Positions 17,037-25,669 of a DNA stretch of 64,000 nucleotides are shown here, in pieces. The stretch comes from Spirochaetaceae bacterium. GTDB taxonomy: Bacteria; Spirochaetota; Spirochaetia; Treponematales; Breznakiellaceae. Each line of letters begins with the position of its first letter. Within the stretch, counting starts at the first letter, position 1. The notes beneath the pieces are model-generated. The model was given only the letters and a program-made list of their open reading frames with translations. It did no database searches and was not told where the DNA came from. A program made the position numbers and the translations under genes. The stretch covers positions 1 to 64,000 of the forward strand of contig JAITKV010000049.1 in assembly GCA_031278215.1 (NCBI GenBank), written 5' to 3'.

Positions 17037-17969
17037 GTGATTAAAGATACCATGCAAAAGACAAAAAACACCGGGGCCCTTTTTCTTTCCTGGCCGTTTC
17101 TTTTGCTGTGGATCCTTGCCTCCTGCTCCTCTGTCCCCAAACGGCCCGCGGAAATTTTTTCCGTCCTGTCCATGACGGAAACCCAGTTAGGCTTGGCCAA
17201 TAAAGAAGCGGATCAGGGTAATTATGCCGAAGCGCTGAACCTTCTTGCCGAAGCGTGGCGGCTTGCGATGTTAAGCGATCGGCCCCAACTGCGGATTAGG
17301 GTGAACCTGTCCCGGGGAAACGTGCTCTACGCCCTGGGCCGGATAACGGAGGCGGAAAAAACCTGGAAAGAAGCCGAGGCCGAGGCGGCATTCGCCCAGG
17401 AGCCGTCCCTGATCGCCGCCAGCCGGGCCTACAAACTTAGGAGCCAGCTTCTGGCGGGAAGAATAGATCCCCAGGAAGCCAGGGCCCTGATCATGACCGA
17501 ACAAGACGCCCTTAAATCCGACAAACTGCTTTACGCTATGAGTTGGACCGTCAAGGGCCTGGCGGAAAAAGAGATGGGCCTTTACGGGGATGCGGAAAAG
17601 TCGGTGAATAACGCCCTTTCGATCCACGAAAAAGAACGGTATCTGGAACAGGCCGCCTATGACTGGTATCTAATCGCTTCGATCCGGTCGGTAGACGGAA
17701 ACTATGCCGCGGCCATAGCCGCCTTAAATCAGGCTATCAACTTTGATCGCCGGGCAGAAAACTCCTTTGGGCTGGCCATGGATTGGGCGGCCATGGGCAA
17801 TGTGTTCCTTAAAATGGGGGACGAAGATTCCGCCGTCATATCCTGGCGCCGGGCCGCGGATATTCTGCGGGCCATGGACAAAACCGCCCAAGCCAGGGAA
17901 ATAGAAAGCCGCATTAAGACCGATAGACAGGGCCCGGAAATCAATAAATTCAGGCAGGGCCCCCTTTAG
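17037..17969 (+). CDS. TPR-containing lipoprotein of the MCE operon
   Basis: 310 residues. A signal peptide ends at the lipobox LASC (Cys about 30). The mature part is made of tetratricopeptide-like helical repeats (GNYAEALNLLAEAWRLA, GRITEAEKTWKEAEAEA, GNYAAAIAALNQAINFD, GDEDSAVISWRRAADIL). Start GTG 17037 has AAGGAG at a good distance. Its place directly behind the MCE gene suggests a partner role in lipid transport, perhaps in place of MlaC or MlaB, which are not seen. The stop codon TAG abuts a mini copy of the dispersed element. Confidence 0.85.
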   Translation: MIKDTMQKTKNTGALFLSWPFLLLWILASCSSVPKRPAEIFSVLSMTETQLGLANKEADQGNYAEALNLLAEAWRLAMLSDRPQLRIRVNLSRGNVLYALGRITEAEKTWKEAEAEAAFAQEPSLIAASRAYKLRSQLLAGRIDPQEARALIMTEQDALKSDKLLYAMSWTVKGLAEKEMGLYGDAEKSVNNALSIHEKERYLEQAAYDWYLIASIRSVDGNYAAAIAALNQAINFDRRAENSFGLAMDWAAMGNVFLKMGDEDSAVISWRRAADILRAMDKTAQAREIESRIKTDRQGPEINKFRQGPL

Positions 17970-18010
17970 GGAAACGCTGATTGGCGTCATTTAACCGGCG
18001 CTTCCTTAGG
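17970..18010 (-). repeat. Dispersed element, mini copy C
   Basis: GGAAACGCTGATTGGCGTCATTTA, then a jump to CCGGCGCTTCCTTAGG. The ends GGAAACGC (17970-17977) and GCGCTTCC (17998-18005) are inverted. The first 24 bases match the promoter-side end of the full copy at 53161, the interior is deleted. It lies between the convergent TPR-lipoprotein and argD genes and may serve as their terminator. Confidence 0.7.
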
Positions 18011-18035
18011 AACCCCGGGCGATCCGGCGCGGCTT

Positions 18036-19235
18036 TCAGGAACCTTGCGGACGATCCAGCGCGGCCCTAAGCAGGCTAAGGCCCTGATCGATTTCTTCGT
18101 CGCTGATAATATAGGGCGGAAGAATTCGCAGGGTTTTTAATCCCGCGCTCAGGATAAGAAGACCCGGCCCCGCCCCGCCCCGGGGACCCGCCAGACAGGA
18201 TTCCAGCATGGGCCAGGATTCCCCGTTAATATCGATCCCCGCCATAAGGCCCCGGCCCCGGACCTCCTGTACCCCCGGATGATTCCAGGCGCGGACGGCG
18301 TCCATAAGCCGGCCGCCCTTTCGGACAATTTCCCCTAAAAAGGCCGGATCCGTCACCGTATCCAGCACCACTATCCCCGCCGCCGCGGCCAGGGCGTTGC
18401 CCCCAAAGGTAGAGCCGTGGTCGCCGGTTTGGAGCGCCTCCGCGGCCTTCTCTCCCGCGAGGACCGCTCCCACGGGGATCCCCCCGGCCAGGCCCTTGGC
18501 CAGGGTAACCACATCGGCCTTTACCCCGCAGGATTCCATGGCCAGGAAAGTTCCGGTCCTGCCCAGGCCGCACTGTATTTCGTCAAACATAAGAAGAATG
18601 TCCCTGTCCGCGCAGAGCTTTGCCGCGGTCCTGATATACCCGGGATCCTGAAAAAGAATTCCGCTTTCGCCCTGAATTGCCTCTACCAAAAACCCCGCGG
18701 TGGTTTTTTGATCCAGCGCCCGGTCAAGGGCTTCCGGATCGCCGCGGGGAACAAATGTAAAGCCGGGGGTAAAAGGACCAAAATCTCTGTGGAATTTTTC
18801 CTGCCCCGTGGCCGAAAGGGCGGTGATGGTTCTGCCGTGAAAACTGTCCCGCAGGCTTACGATGGTATGGCGGCCGGGGCCGTACTTTTTAAAAGAATAT
18901 TTTCTGGCAATCTTTATGGCCCCTTCGTTGGCCTCTGCCCCGGAGTTGCCAAAAAACACCTTCCGCATCCCCGCGCCCGCACAGGCCCTTACCAGCTTTT
19001 CTGCAAACGCCGCGCTTACATCGTTTTGGTAATAATTGCAGACGTGGATAAGCCTGGCGGCCTGATCCGAAAGCGCCTTAACCAGGGGGGGGTAATTATG
19101 CCCCAGACAGTTTACCGCGATGCCGGAACTAAAATCCAGATATTTTTTTCCCGCCCTATCGTACAGCCAGACCCCTTCCCCCCTGACAAAAGTTACGGGC
19201 AGTCGGTGGTAGGTATTCATAAATACGCCGGGCAT
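18036..19235 (-). CDS. argD: Acetylornithine aminotransferase
   Basis: 399 residues from ATG 19235 (MPGVFMNTYHRLPVTFVRGEG). Class-III PLP aminotransferase. Conserved FFGNSGAEANEGAIKIAR binds the cofactor phosphate, LLMFDEIQCGLGRTG carries the PLP Asp, and VVTLAKGLAGGIPVGAVL the PLP lysine. With ornithine/acetylornithine-type active-site spacing and the nearby argGH it is best called ArgD; other omega-aminotransferases cannot be fully excluded. The start is taken from a promoter whose -10 ends 10 bases before it. An upstream in-frame ATG at 19343 is before the promoter, and ATG 19220 is a close alternative. Confidence 0.9.
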   Translation of the reverse strand: MPGVFMNTYHRLPVTFVRGEGVWLYDRAGKKYLDFSSGIAVNCLGHNYPPLVKALSDQAARLIHVCNYYQNDVSAAFAEKLVRACAGAGMRKVFFGNSGAEANEGAIKIARKYSFKKYGPGRHTIVSLRDSFHGRTITALSATGQEKFHRDFGPFTPGFTFVPRGDPEALDRALDQKTTAGFLVEAIQGESGILFQDPGYIRTAAKLCADRDILLMFDEIQCGLGRTGTFLAMESCGVKADVVTLAKGLAGGIPVGAVLAGEKAAEALQTGDHGSTFGGNALAAAAGIVVLDTVTDPAFLGEIVRKGGRLMDAVRAWNHPGVQEVRGRGLMAGIDINGESWPMLESCLAGPRGGAGPGLLILSAGLKTLRILPPYIISDEEIDQGLSLLRAALDRPQGS

Positions 19236-19245
19236 AGATAGAAGC

Positions 19246-19274
19246 ATCATACCAGGGATCCGCAGGAACATCAA
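19246..19274 (-). promoter_or_regulatory. argD promoter
   Basis: Minus strand: TTGATG (19269-19274), 17-bp spacer, TATGAT (19246-19251). ATG at 19235 begins 10 bases after the -10, giving a leader of a few bases at most. Confidence 0.6.
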
Positions 19275-19391
19275 TACGTACCGCGTAGGACCCTGCTCCC
19301 TTCGAATATGATCCCCAAAGTTGATTCCTTGCAATGTAAACAATCATGGCAGGGCAATTTTTTCCGGGGCAAGGGCGCCTTTACGCGCAAC

Positions 19392-19420
19392 TTGACAAAG
19401 CGCCATGGCTTTAACATAAT
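19392..19420 (+). promoter_or_regulatory. Promoter giving a leaderless DUF3298 message
   Basis: TTGACA (19392-19397), 17-bp spacer, CATAAT (19415-19420), then 6 bases and ATG 19427. No ribosome site. Confidence 0.75.
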
Positions 19421-19426
19421 TAGAAC

Positions 19427-20221
19427 ATGAAATTTTGTATAAAACCCCCCGTTCTTATGTTTGCGGCGGCGCTGCTTATAAGCGTCTGCACCGGCCTTCC
19501 GGCACAAGGAAACGATTCGGTTCGTTTTAAAATGTATACCCTTAAGAAGTCGTTCCCCTCGGGCACAAAAAAAAGTTCGGTGGATCTGGCTTTTAAAATC
19601 GTTGCATGTTCCCGGCCCGGCCCCGTTCAAGCCCTGGTGCAAAAGATTCTTTACAACGGCCGAAGCCCCGAAGAATACGGAAAGCTCCTGACGGCGGACT
19701 GGAAAAATGAGTTTATCGCCTTTACAAAAGACGATCCTGAATACGAGCAAAGCTGGACCTACACCGAAGAACACCGCCTGGTCTTAAAGGGAAACTACGC
19801 GGTCATTAGCCAGGGAATTTCTTATTACCGGGGGGGCGCCCATCCTAACTGGCTTGAAAATAATTACATCCTGGATACGGAGGCGGTCCGGCAGCTTCAA
19901 CGGGGGGACATAATTCCCCAAAGAAACATATCCGCCCTCAAGGACCTGGTGGACCGGAAGCTTAGGGTCGTCTCGGAAGAAAAAACCGGAGAGTCCCTGC
20001 CGCCGGGAACGCCTCTTTCCGGGGGCATTTATTTTGAAGACGCCGTGGACTTATCGGAAGATTTCTATCCCACCGAGAAGGGCCTTAGCTTTCAGTGGGA
20101 TCCCTACGAAATCACTCCCTATGCCGTGGGGGGCGTTGAAATTACCCTAAGCTGGCAAGAACTGGAAAATTTCTTAAGCCCCGAAGGAAAAAAGCTGGCC
20201 GCGGCTTTTGCCCCTAAATGA
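19427..20221 (+). CDS. Exported DUF3298 (RsiV-like) protein
   Basis: 264 residues. A signal peptide covers residues 1 to about 27 (VLMFAAALLISVCTGLPAQG). The C-terminal half carries the DUF3298 hallmark FQWDPYEITPYAVGGVEITLSW, preceded by GAHPNWLENNYILDTE. Family members are extracytoplasmic; the best known are the RsiV lysozyme-sensing anti-sigma factors, but this one has no membrane anchor or sigma gene beside it, so its role is open. Confidence 0.82.
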   Translation: MKFCIKPPVLMFAAALLISVCTGLPAQGNDSVRFKMYTLKKSFPSGTKKSSVDLAFKIVACSRPGPVQALVQKILYNGRSPEEYGKLLTADWKNEFIAFTKDDPEYEQSWTYTEEHRLVLKGNYAVISQGISYYRGGAHPNWLENNYILDTEAVRQLQRGDIIPQRNISALKDLVDRKLRVVSEEKTGESLPPGTPLSGGIYFEDAVDLSEDFYPTEKGLSFQWDPYEITPYAVGGVEITLSWQELENFLSPEGKKLAAAFAPK

Positions 20222-20260
20222 AATTCCGGTAAACCGGCCCTTGGTTTCTTCCGATAATAA

Positions 20261-20300
20261 AGGGAGCTTCCGGAACCCGGCGGGTTTTTGGAAGCTTCCT
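20261..20300 (+). terminator. Hairpin between DUF3298 gene and small ORF
   Basis: AGGGAGCTTCC (20261-20271) pairs with GGAAGCTTCCT (20290-20300); the loop holds AACCCGGCGGGTTTTT. Likely a terminator or attenuator before the small gene at 20317. Confidence 0.5.
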
Positions 20301-20316
20301 AAAGACGGAGGAAAGC

Positions 20317-20538
20317 ATGAAGCGGTATTGTATAAAAAGCCGGCCCGGCAGAGAAGAGTACCTGGACATCCTTAACGAAACCGGCGACGGATACAAGATC
20401 AGGCTTACCAAATACAGCGACGGGAATAAAAAGATCCGGGAAGATTTTATTAACCATCATCTTTTTGACATGTGCTTAAAAACCGGATACCTTTCCGAAT
20501 TGGCAAACGCCGAATTAACCGCCCTGTCAACGGCCTAA
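20317..20538 (+). CDS. Small conserved-looking hypothetical protein
   Basis: 73 residues (MKRYCIKSRPGREEYLDILN...), with a strong GGAGGAAAG ribosome site at 7 bases, which argues that it is real. Mixed charged composition, no membrane segment, no motif I recognise. Its message would start before or at the hairpin 20261-20300. Confidence 0.6.
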   Translation: MKRYCIKSRPGREEYLDILNETGDGYKIRLTKYSDGNKKIREDFINHHLFDMCLKTGYLSELANAELTALSTA

Positions 20539-20544
20539 TTTCTA

Positions 20545-20573
20545 TTGCCAGGGGAAGGGCGATGGGTTAGACT
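20545..20573 (+). promoter_or_regulatory. Promoter giving a leaderless adenylate cyclase message
   Basis: TTGCCA (20545-20550), 17-bp spacer, TAGACT (20568-20573), then 6 bases and ATG 20580. No ribosome site is present. Confidence 0.55.
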
Positions 20574-20579
20574 GTTTGC

Positions 20580-22313
20580 ATGAAGATCCGTGCAAAAATC
20601 TTTCTGGTAGTCCTGCCGGTTATTGTTGTTACCCTTACGGTGGCGGCGGCCACCTCTTATTTTAACGCCGTCAATGGCGTTACCCGCATAGCCCAGCGGC
20701 TCCTTAACTTTAAGTCCGAAAGTCTGCGAAAATACGCCGAAAGTCAATGGAAGCTCCTGGTGGATAACAACTACGATTCCCGGCCAGACATGATCCTGGC
20801 GGCCCAAACCGCGGTGGCGGCCTATGCGGAAAGCATGCTGCTTAGCGACACGGAAATTATCCTGGCCCTGGACGGCGATGCGGAACTTGCCATGAGTACC
20901 GCCCCCGTTGATATAAGCGGCGCCGAAAAGGCCCTGCTCCTGCCTTTGCTGGAAGAAGAAAATCCGCTCCTCCTGGAGGCGGCCATGGGGGGAAAGCTCC
21001 GGGTCTTCCGGCATTTTTATTTTACCCCCTTCCGCTGGCGGGTGCTTCTAACGGAAGAACGCGGCGTTTTCTATGCGGATGCGGAAAAAATAAAAACCCA
21101 GGCGCTTATTACCCTGGCCTTTTCCCTGGCCGCGGCGGCGCTGGTTTTGATCGTCATTACCCGGCGCCTAACCAAACCCCTGGGCCGGGTGATCGCCGCC
21201 ATGAGCGGAATTATCGCCGGAGGAAATTTAAACGAACGGGTCCGGGTGGAGTACCGGGACGAAACGGGACATTTGGCCCTAACCTTCAACACCATGCTCC
21301 GGGAGCTTGAAAAAGCCTATGGGCGGATCAAGGGACAGGCCTTTGAGGCGGTGCTGGCGCAAAAGAAAGAAGAACGGATACGCAAAATATTCCAAAAGTA
21401 TGTACCCAAGGATCTAATCGATAAATTCTTTGCATCCCCCGAATCCATGCTGGTGGGGGACAACCGGCAGCTGGCGATTCTTTTTTCTGATATCCGCAGC
21501 TTTACCACCATTTCCGAAGGGCTAAGCCCCGACGAACTGGTAAAAAATCTTAACCGGTATTTTTCAGGCCAGGTTGATATTATCATGAACCGCGGCGGCA
21601 TTGTGGATAAATACATCGGGGACGCCATAATGGCCGTCTGGGGGGCGCCGGTACAACATGACGACGACGCGCTGCAGTCGGTGCTTTCGGGGCTGGATAT
21701 GATAGAGGCGGTGAAGGAATTCAACAAAAAGCAAGGGGCGCTGGGGAAGCCGGAATTCCATATCGGCATCGGCATTAACTACGGCATTGTTACCGTGGGC
21801 AACATCGGCAGTGAACGAAAGATGGATTATACGGTAATCGGCGACATGGTAAATCTGGCAAGCCGCATGGAGGGCCTTACCAAGACCTATCACCAGGAAA
21901 TACTGATAAGCGAATCCCTTTTTGACAAACTTAAAGACCAGGGGGCCATAGGGGCCCTGCCCTTAGCCGGAACTGCGGCCGGCGGCCTTATGGGCGCGGC
22001 CGCCTCCTGCCAAACCATTTTGGCCAGACTCCTGGATACCGTTGCGGTGAAGGGCAAAACCCGGGGGGTTAAAATTTACACGGTACGCCGCCGGCTGGAC
22101 GAAGCCGAGGCCCGGGGCTGGGCGGCCCACAATGAAGGGATGGAACTGTACTATAACCGGGCCTTTACCGGGGCCGCGGAAAAATTTGAGCGGGCCCTGG
22201 CGCTTCTGCCCGGAGACCACAATGCCCAAAGCCTGCTTGAAAGATCCCGCGACTATGCGGTTAATCCGCCCCCCGAAAATTGGGACGGCGTAGAGGTAAT
22301 GAAAACCAAATGA
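20580..22313 (+). CDS. Membrane-bound class III adenylate cyclase with HAMP domain
   Basis: 577 residues. TM1 (IFLVVLPVIVVTLTVAAATSY), a periplasmic region of about 130 residues, TM2 (LITLAFSLAAAALVLIVIT), HAMP (RRLTKPLGRVIAAMS...), then the cyclase domain (about 290-500). Metal aspartates are in LAILFSDIRSFTT and IGDAIMAVWG. The purine-recognition Lys is in ERKMDYTVIGD with the Asp that favours ATP, and the transition-state Asn/Arg in MVNLASRME. It should make cAMP in response to an external signal. The C-terminal 70 residues resemble a TPR pair (GMELYYNRAFTGAAEKFERALALLPGD). Confidence 0.9.
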   Translation: MKIRAKIFLVVLPVIVVTLTVAAATSYFNAVNGVTRIAQRLLNFKSESLRKYAESQWKLLVDNNYDSRPDMILAAQTAVAAYAESMLLSDTEIILALDGDAELAMSTAPVDISGAEKALLLPLLEEENPLLLEAAMGGKLRVFRHFYFTPFRWRVLLTEERGVFYADAEKIKTQALITLAFSLAAAALVLIVITRRLTKPLGRVIAAMSGIIAGGNLNERVRVEYRDETGHLALTFNTMLRELEKAYGRIKGQAFEAVLAQKKEERIRKIFQKYVPKDLIDKFFASPESMLVGDNRQLAILFSDIRSFTTISEGLSPDELVKNLNRYFSGQVDIIMNRGGIVDKYIGDAIMAVWGAPVQHDDDALQSVLSGLDMIEAVKEFNKKQGALGKPEFHIGIGINYGIVTVGNIGSERKMDYTVIGDMVNLASRMEGLTKTYHQEILISESLFDKLKDQGAIGALPLAGTAAGGLMGAAASCQTILARLLDTVAVKGKTRGVKIYTVRRRLDEAEARGWAAHNEGMELYYNRAFTGAAEKFERALALLPGDHNAQSLLERSRDYAVNPPPENWDGVEVMKTK

Positions 22314-22376
22314 TCCCCGCGCAGAACCTAAGGCGCGCAGGACTTAAGGCGCTGCTTACACCCCTGCTCTGGAAGG

Positions 22377-23579
22377 CTATTCCCCCAGGGCTGCATTCAC
22401 ATTAGAAATGGTTCTTTGCAGGGATTCAATTTTCTGAAGGTTCGCCGCGTTCTGAGCCTGGAGGCTTTCTATCTGCCGTTCCCGTTCCGCCATGGCCTGC
22501 TGGGCCGCGGTATTTTTTTCCTGCAGGGCGTTGAAGTTTTTTTCCAGTTCCGCCAGGGCCCCTTCCCGGGCGATCAGGGCGGCATTCCGCTCGGCAAGCT
22601 GCCGCCGCAGTTCCGCTTCCGATCCGGCGCCCGGACCTGCAGTGGAAAGCCCCGCCGGAGAAACCGTTTCTACCCGGGTCCCGGCTGTTTCCCTCTCCAC
22701 CAGGGCCGTAAGGGCGGCAATGGCGGCGGCGTCGCTTTCCCTGCGAATTTGAATGATCCCCATATCCCGGAAAGCCGGGGTGGACAGATATTCCCGAAGG
22801 GCGGCAATGGTTTCCGCCGCCTCCCGGTACCGGCCCCCCTGTATCTGCCGGGCGGCATTGGCATAATACGCCGAAAGCTGCGTTTCCACCAGCGCGGATT
22901 TTTCTTCCGCGCTGCCAAGCCGCTCCAATTCGTCTTGTGCGGCCCGTATTTCTTCCCTGTCTTCGGCGGAAAGATTTTCCGGAGACCCCGGCGGAACCCC
23001 GGGCCGGGTCTGGGGGCCCGCCTCTTCCCGGCGGGTTTCCATTTCCCGCTGCCAGGCCGCCGCCAGAATCCGGGCCCGTTCCACATGGAGCCGGCTTAAT
23101 GAATCCCGGTAGCTTTCCTGCCGGCGGCGGAGATCTTCCATCAGGGCCCGCTGTTCGCCGGTTAGTTCTTCCAGGGAATCAAGCCGCTTTAGTTCTTCAT
23201 CAATCCCGGCAATCCGGCCGGTCATCTCGTTAATGGCCTGGTCTTTTTCGTTTATCTGCAGGTCCACCTCCCGGCGGATCTCCTGGATTAAAGCCTGGGC
23301 GGTGATGCCCAAAACAGAGGCGGATCTGCGAATTTCCACCATGCCGGATTTTTGAAAATTAAAAAGGAAAAAAAGGCCGCCCCCCAAAAACAGGGCCGCC
23401 GCGGCATTAACCAGCAGGGGAAACAGGCTTCGTTTGGCGGCTTCTCCCTTTGCCGGAGGCCGGGGCGGTTCAACCGCTTCCCGGGCAGAAGCGGCCTCTA
23501 TCCGTGCGTTGATTTCGTTCCGTTCCTCTTCAGAAAAAACTTCAATTTCCGTTTCTTTGGAAACCTTCGTATCTTCCAT
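22377..23579 (-). CDS. Coiled-coil membrane protein downstream of parC
   Basis: 400 residues. Cytoplasmic N-terminus of about 50 residues, one membrane helix (LFPLLVNAAAALFLGGGLFFLFNF), then long coiled coil (about 85-180 and 310-400, with heptads such as LAERNAALIAREGALAELEKNFNALQ). GGGGGG at the ribosome site lies 8 bases after the parC stop, so the two share a transcript. No enzyme motif. Its coupling to a chromosome-segregation topoisomerase gene makes an envelope or segregation role possible, but that is only inference. Confidence 0.75.
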   Translation of the reverse strand: MEDTKVSKETEIEVFSEEERNEINARIEAASAREAVEPPRPPAKGEAAKRSLFPLLVNAAAALFLGGGLFFLFNFQKSGMVEIRRSASVLGITAQALIQEIRREVDLQINEKDQAINEMTGRIAGIDEELKRLDSLEELTGEQRALMEDLRRRQESYRDSLSRLHVERARILAAAWQREMETRREEAGPQTRPGVPPGSPENLSAEDREEIRAAQDELERLGSAEEKSALVETQLSAYYANAARQIQGGRYREAAETIAALREYLSTPAFRDMGIIQIRRESDAAAIAALTALVERETAGTRVETVSPAGLSTAGPGAGSEAELRRQLAERNAALIAREGALAELEKNFNALQEKNTAAQQAMAERERQIESLQAQNAANLQKIESLQRTISNVNAALGE

Positions 23580-23587
23580 GTTCCCCC

Positions 23588-25510
23588 CTATCTTGCATCC
23601 ACCGCCAGCGTTTCTTTGGCGGCCAGCCGCACCCCCCCGGCCTTAAGGCCCTTTACCAGATAATCCTGGGCCCTAAAGGTTTCGGCAAACACCTTAAGCC
23701 GGGGTTTGGGTTTGTACTTTACGGTAAAACTAAACTTGGCCCTGGTGTCGCTGTGGAGCACCGTCGAACCATCCGGCAAAAGGGCATAGTCCTTGTTGAT
23801 AATCCATCCGGTAATTTGAAACCGTTTAATGCAGGGAAAGAGCGTCTTGGGCTCCGTGTAGATGAGGGTGAAAATTATCGAAGAAAGGGCGTCCTTGTCT
23901 GCGATCCCTATGTAGCAGGCGCGGGGGCCCACAAAGGCCTTGTCGGGAATGCCGGTAACCGACCACACCCCGTTACTGCGGATCACCAGGATCCGGTCAA
24001 AGGGGGAAAGCTCCGCCACCACTTCACCGCCGGAAACGGAACTGCCCAGATATCCGGTGGTTTTGTCGTATTTTAGCTGCAGGTCCCGGCGGACCACCTC
24101 TTTTACATCCACCTTTTTAAAGTTTTCAATTATGGTCCGCCGTTTGCCCCCGCCGATTTCGGCGTCGGCCTTTATCTTAGCGATGATCCCGTCCAAAAAA
24201 CTTAACGCATAGAGGGTGATGTTTTTTAGGTGATGGTTAATCTGTTTAATCCGGCCCCGGACCGCTTCCATTTCTTCCCTGGCCCTGTTGATATCGTACA
24301 AAGAAATTCGGCGGATGGGAATTTTAAGAAGCTGCTCCACATCTTCGGCGCTTACGCCCCGGTCTCCTATTTCTTTAAGAAAGGGCTTAAACCCCGCCGT
24401 TACCGAATCGCTTACCCCCTTGGCGGTCTTCATTTTTTCGATGCCCTTGTAGATCCTTTCTTCAATAAAGATCCGTTCCAGGGTTCGCAGATGAAGTTTA
24501 TCCAGTAATTCGCTTCGTTCCAATTCCAGTTCTTTTGTAAGGATCTTTACCAGCAGTTTGGAATGGTACTTAATTACCTCGGTAACGCTTATCACCGTGG
24601 GAAGGCCGTTTTTAATCACCAGAAAGTTTACCGAAACAGACTGTTCACATTCGGTAAAGCCAAAAAGGGCGTCTACGGTTTCTTCCGAATACACCCCCCG
24701 GGCAAGCTTAATCTCTATTTCGACGTTTTCTGTGGTATAGTCGTTAATTCCCTGTATTTTTATCCGCCCCGCCTTGGCCGCGGCCTCTATGCTGTTGATG
24801 GTACTCTCGGTGGTAGAACCAAAGGGCAGTTCCCGGATTACAATACGCTTGGGATCGGAGGTGTCAAGCTTTGCCCTAACCAGAACCTTTCCGTTTCCGT
24901 CCTGGTAGCCCGATACATCCACCAGGCCCCCGGTAAGAAAATCCGGATACAGCTGGAATTTTTTCCCCTGGAGGCAGGCCTTTTCCGCCTCCAGCACTTC
25001 CAGGACATTGTGGGGCAGCACCTTGGTGGACATGCCCACGGCTATTCCCTCCGCCCCTATGATCAAGAGCACCGGAATCTTCGCGGGAAAAAGCACCGGT
25101 TCTTTTTTTCTGCCGTCGTAAGAATCCACCGTGGGAGTAAGCTTGGGGTTATAAAAAATCTCCTTAGCCAGGGAAGTACAACGGCATTCAATATACCGGG
25201 CCGCCGAAGCTTCGTCTCCCGTATAGATATTTCCAAAATTTCCCTGCCGGTCTACAAACAGCTCCTTGTTTGCCAGCACCACCAGGGCGCTTCCTATGGA
25301 GGCGTCCCCATGGGGATGGTACTGCATGCAGTGGCCCACCACATTGGCAACTTTGTGAAATTTGCCGTCATCCATCTCGAAGAGGGAGTGGAGTATACGC
25401 CGCTGCACAGGTTTTAGGCCGTCTTCCAGATCGGGAATGGCCCTGTCTTTAATTACATAAGAAGCGTATTCAAGAAAATTTCTGTCAAACAGGTTTTTGA
25501 TGTATGCCAC
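23588..25510 (-). CDS. parC: DNA topoisomerase IV subunit A (ParC-type)
   Basis: 640 residues from GTG 25510 (AYIKNLFDRNFLEYASYVIKDRAIPDLEDGLKPVQRRIL). The active-site tyrosine is in ASAARYIECR near residue 112; the breakage-reunion domain and coiled coil follow. The C-terminal beta-pinwheel is much reduced, giving a length close to other spirochaete ParC (about 620-640) and shorter than GyrA, so ParC is the better call. Subunit B is not adjacent. The reading frame stays open to 26449 but that part lies under the gntR gene and a promoter ends at 25525, so it is not coding. Divergent from gntR. Confidence 0.88.
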   Translation of the reverse strand: MAYIKNLFDRNFLEYASYVIKDRAIPDLEDGLKPVQRRILHSLFEMDDGKFHKVANVVGHCMQYHPHGDASIGSALVVLANKELFVDRQGNFGNIYTGDEASAARYIECRCTSLAKEIFYNPKLTPTVDSYDGRKKEPVLFPAKIPVLLIIGAEGIAVGMSTKVLPHNVLEVLEAEKACLQGKKFQLYPDFLTGGLVDVSGYQDGNGKVLVRAKLDTSDPKRIVIRELPFGSTTESTINSIEAAAKAGRIKIQGINDYTTENVEIEIKLARGVYSEETVDALFGFTECEQSVSVNFLVIKNGLPTVISVTEVIKYHSKLLVKILTKELELERSELLDKLHLRTLERIFIEERIYKGIEKMKTAKGVSDSVTAGFKPFLKEIGDRGVSAEDVEQLLKIPIRRISLYDINRAREEMEAVRGRIKQINHHLKNITLYALSFLDGIIAKIKADAEIGGGKRRTIIENFKKVDVKEVVRRDLQLKYDKTTGYLGSSVSGGEVVAELSPFDRILVIRSNGVWSVTGIPDKAFVGPRACYIGIADKDALSSIIFTLIYTEPKTLFPCIKRFQITGWIINKDYALLPDGSTVLHSDTRAKFSFTVKYKPKPRLKVFAETFRAQDYLVKGLKAGGVRLAAKETLAVDAR

Positions 25511-25524
25511 GTTATCTTTGTACA

Positions 25525-25554
25525 ATGCTACAGCAAGATGCCGGGGGATGTCAA
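25525..25554 (-). promoter_or_regulatory. parC promoter
   Basis: Minus strand: TTGACA (25549-25554), 18-bp spacer, TAGCAT (25525-25530). GTG 25510 would lie about 8 bases after the transcription start. Confidence 0.55.
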
Positions 25555-25576
25555 GAAAAGGGCCCGCGGTTGGATA

Positions 25577-25605
25577 TTGACATATTGTACTAGTGCATTT
25601 ATCAT
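25577..25605 (+). promoter_or_regulatory. gntR promoter with operator-like spacer
   Basis: TTGACA (25577-25582), 17-bp spacer, TATCAT (25600-25605). The spacer contains TTGTACTAGTGCA, an imperfect palindrome that resembles the GTACTA-type sites of YtrA-family GntR repressors, so self-regulation is plausible. Confidence 0.6.
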
Positions 25606-25669
25606 GGGCGGGGGGTAAACCTTCCGGAGGGTTCTCCGGGGGCGTTCCCGCAGACAAAAGACCGGTACA

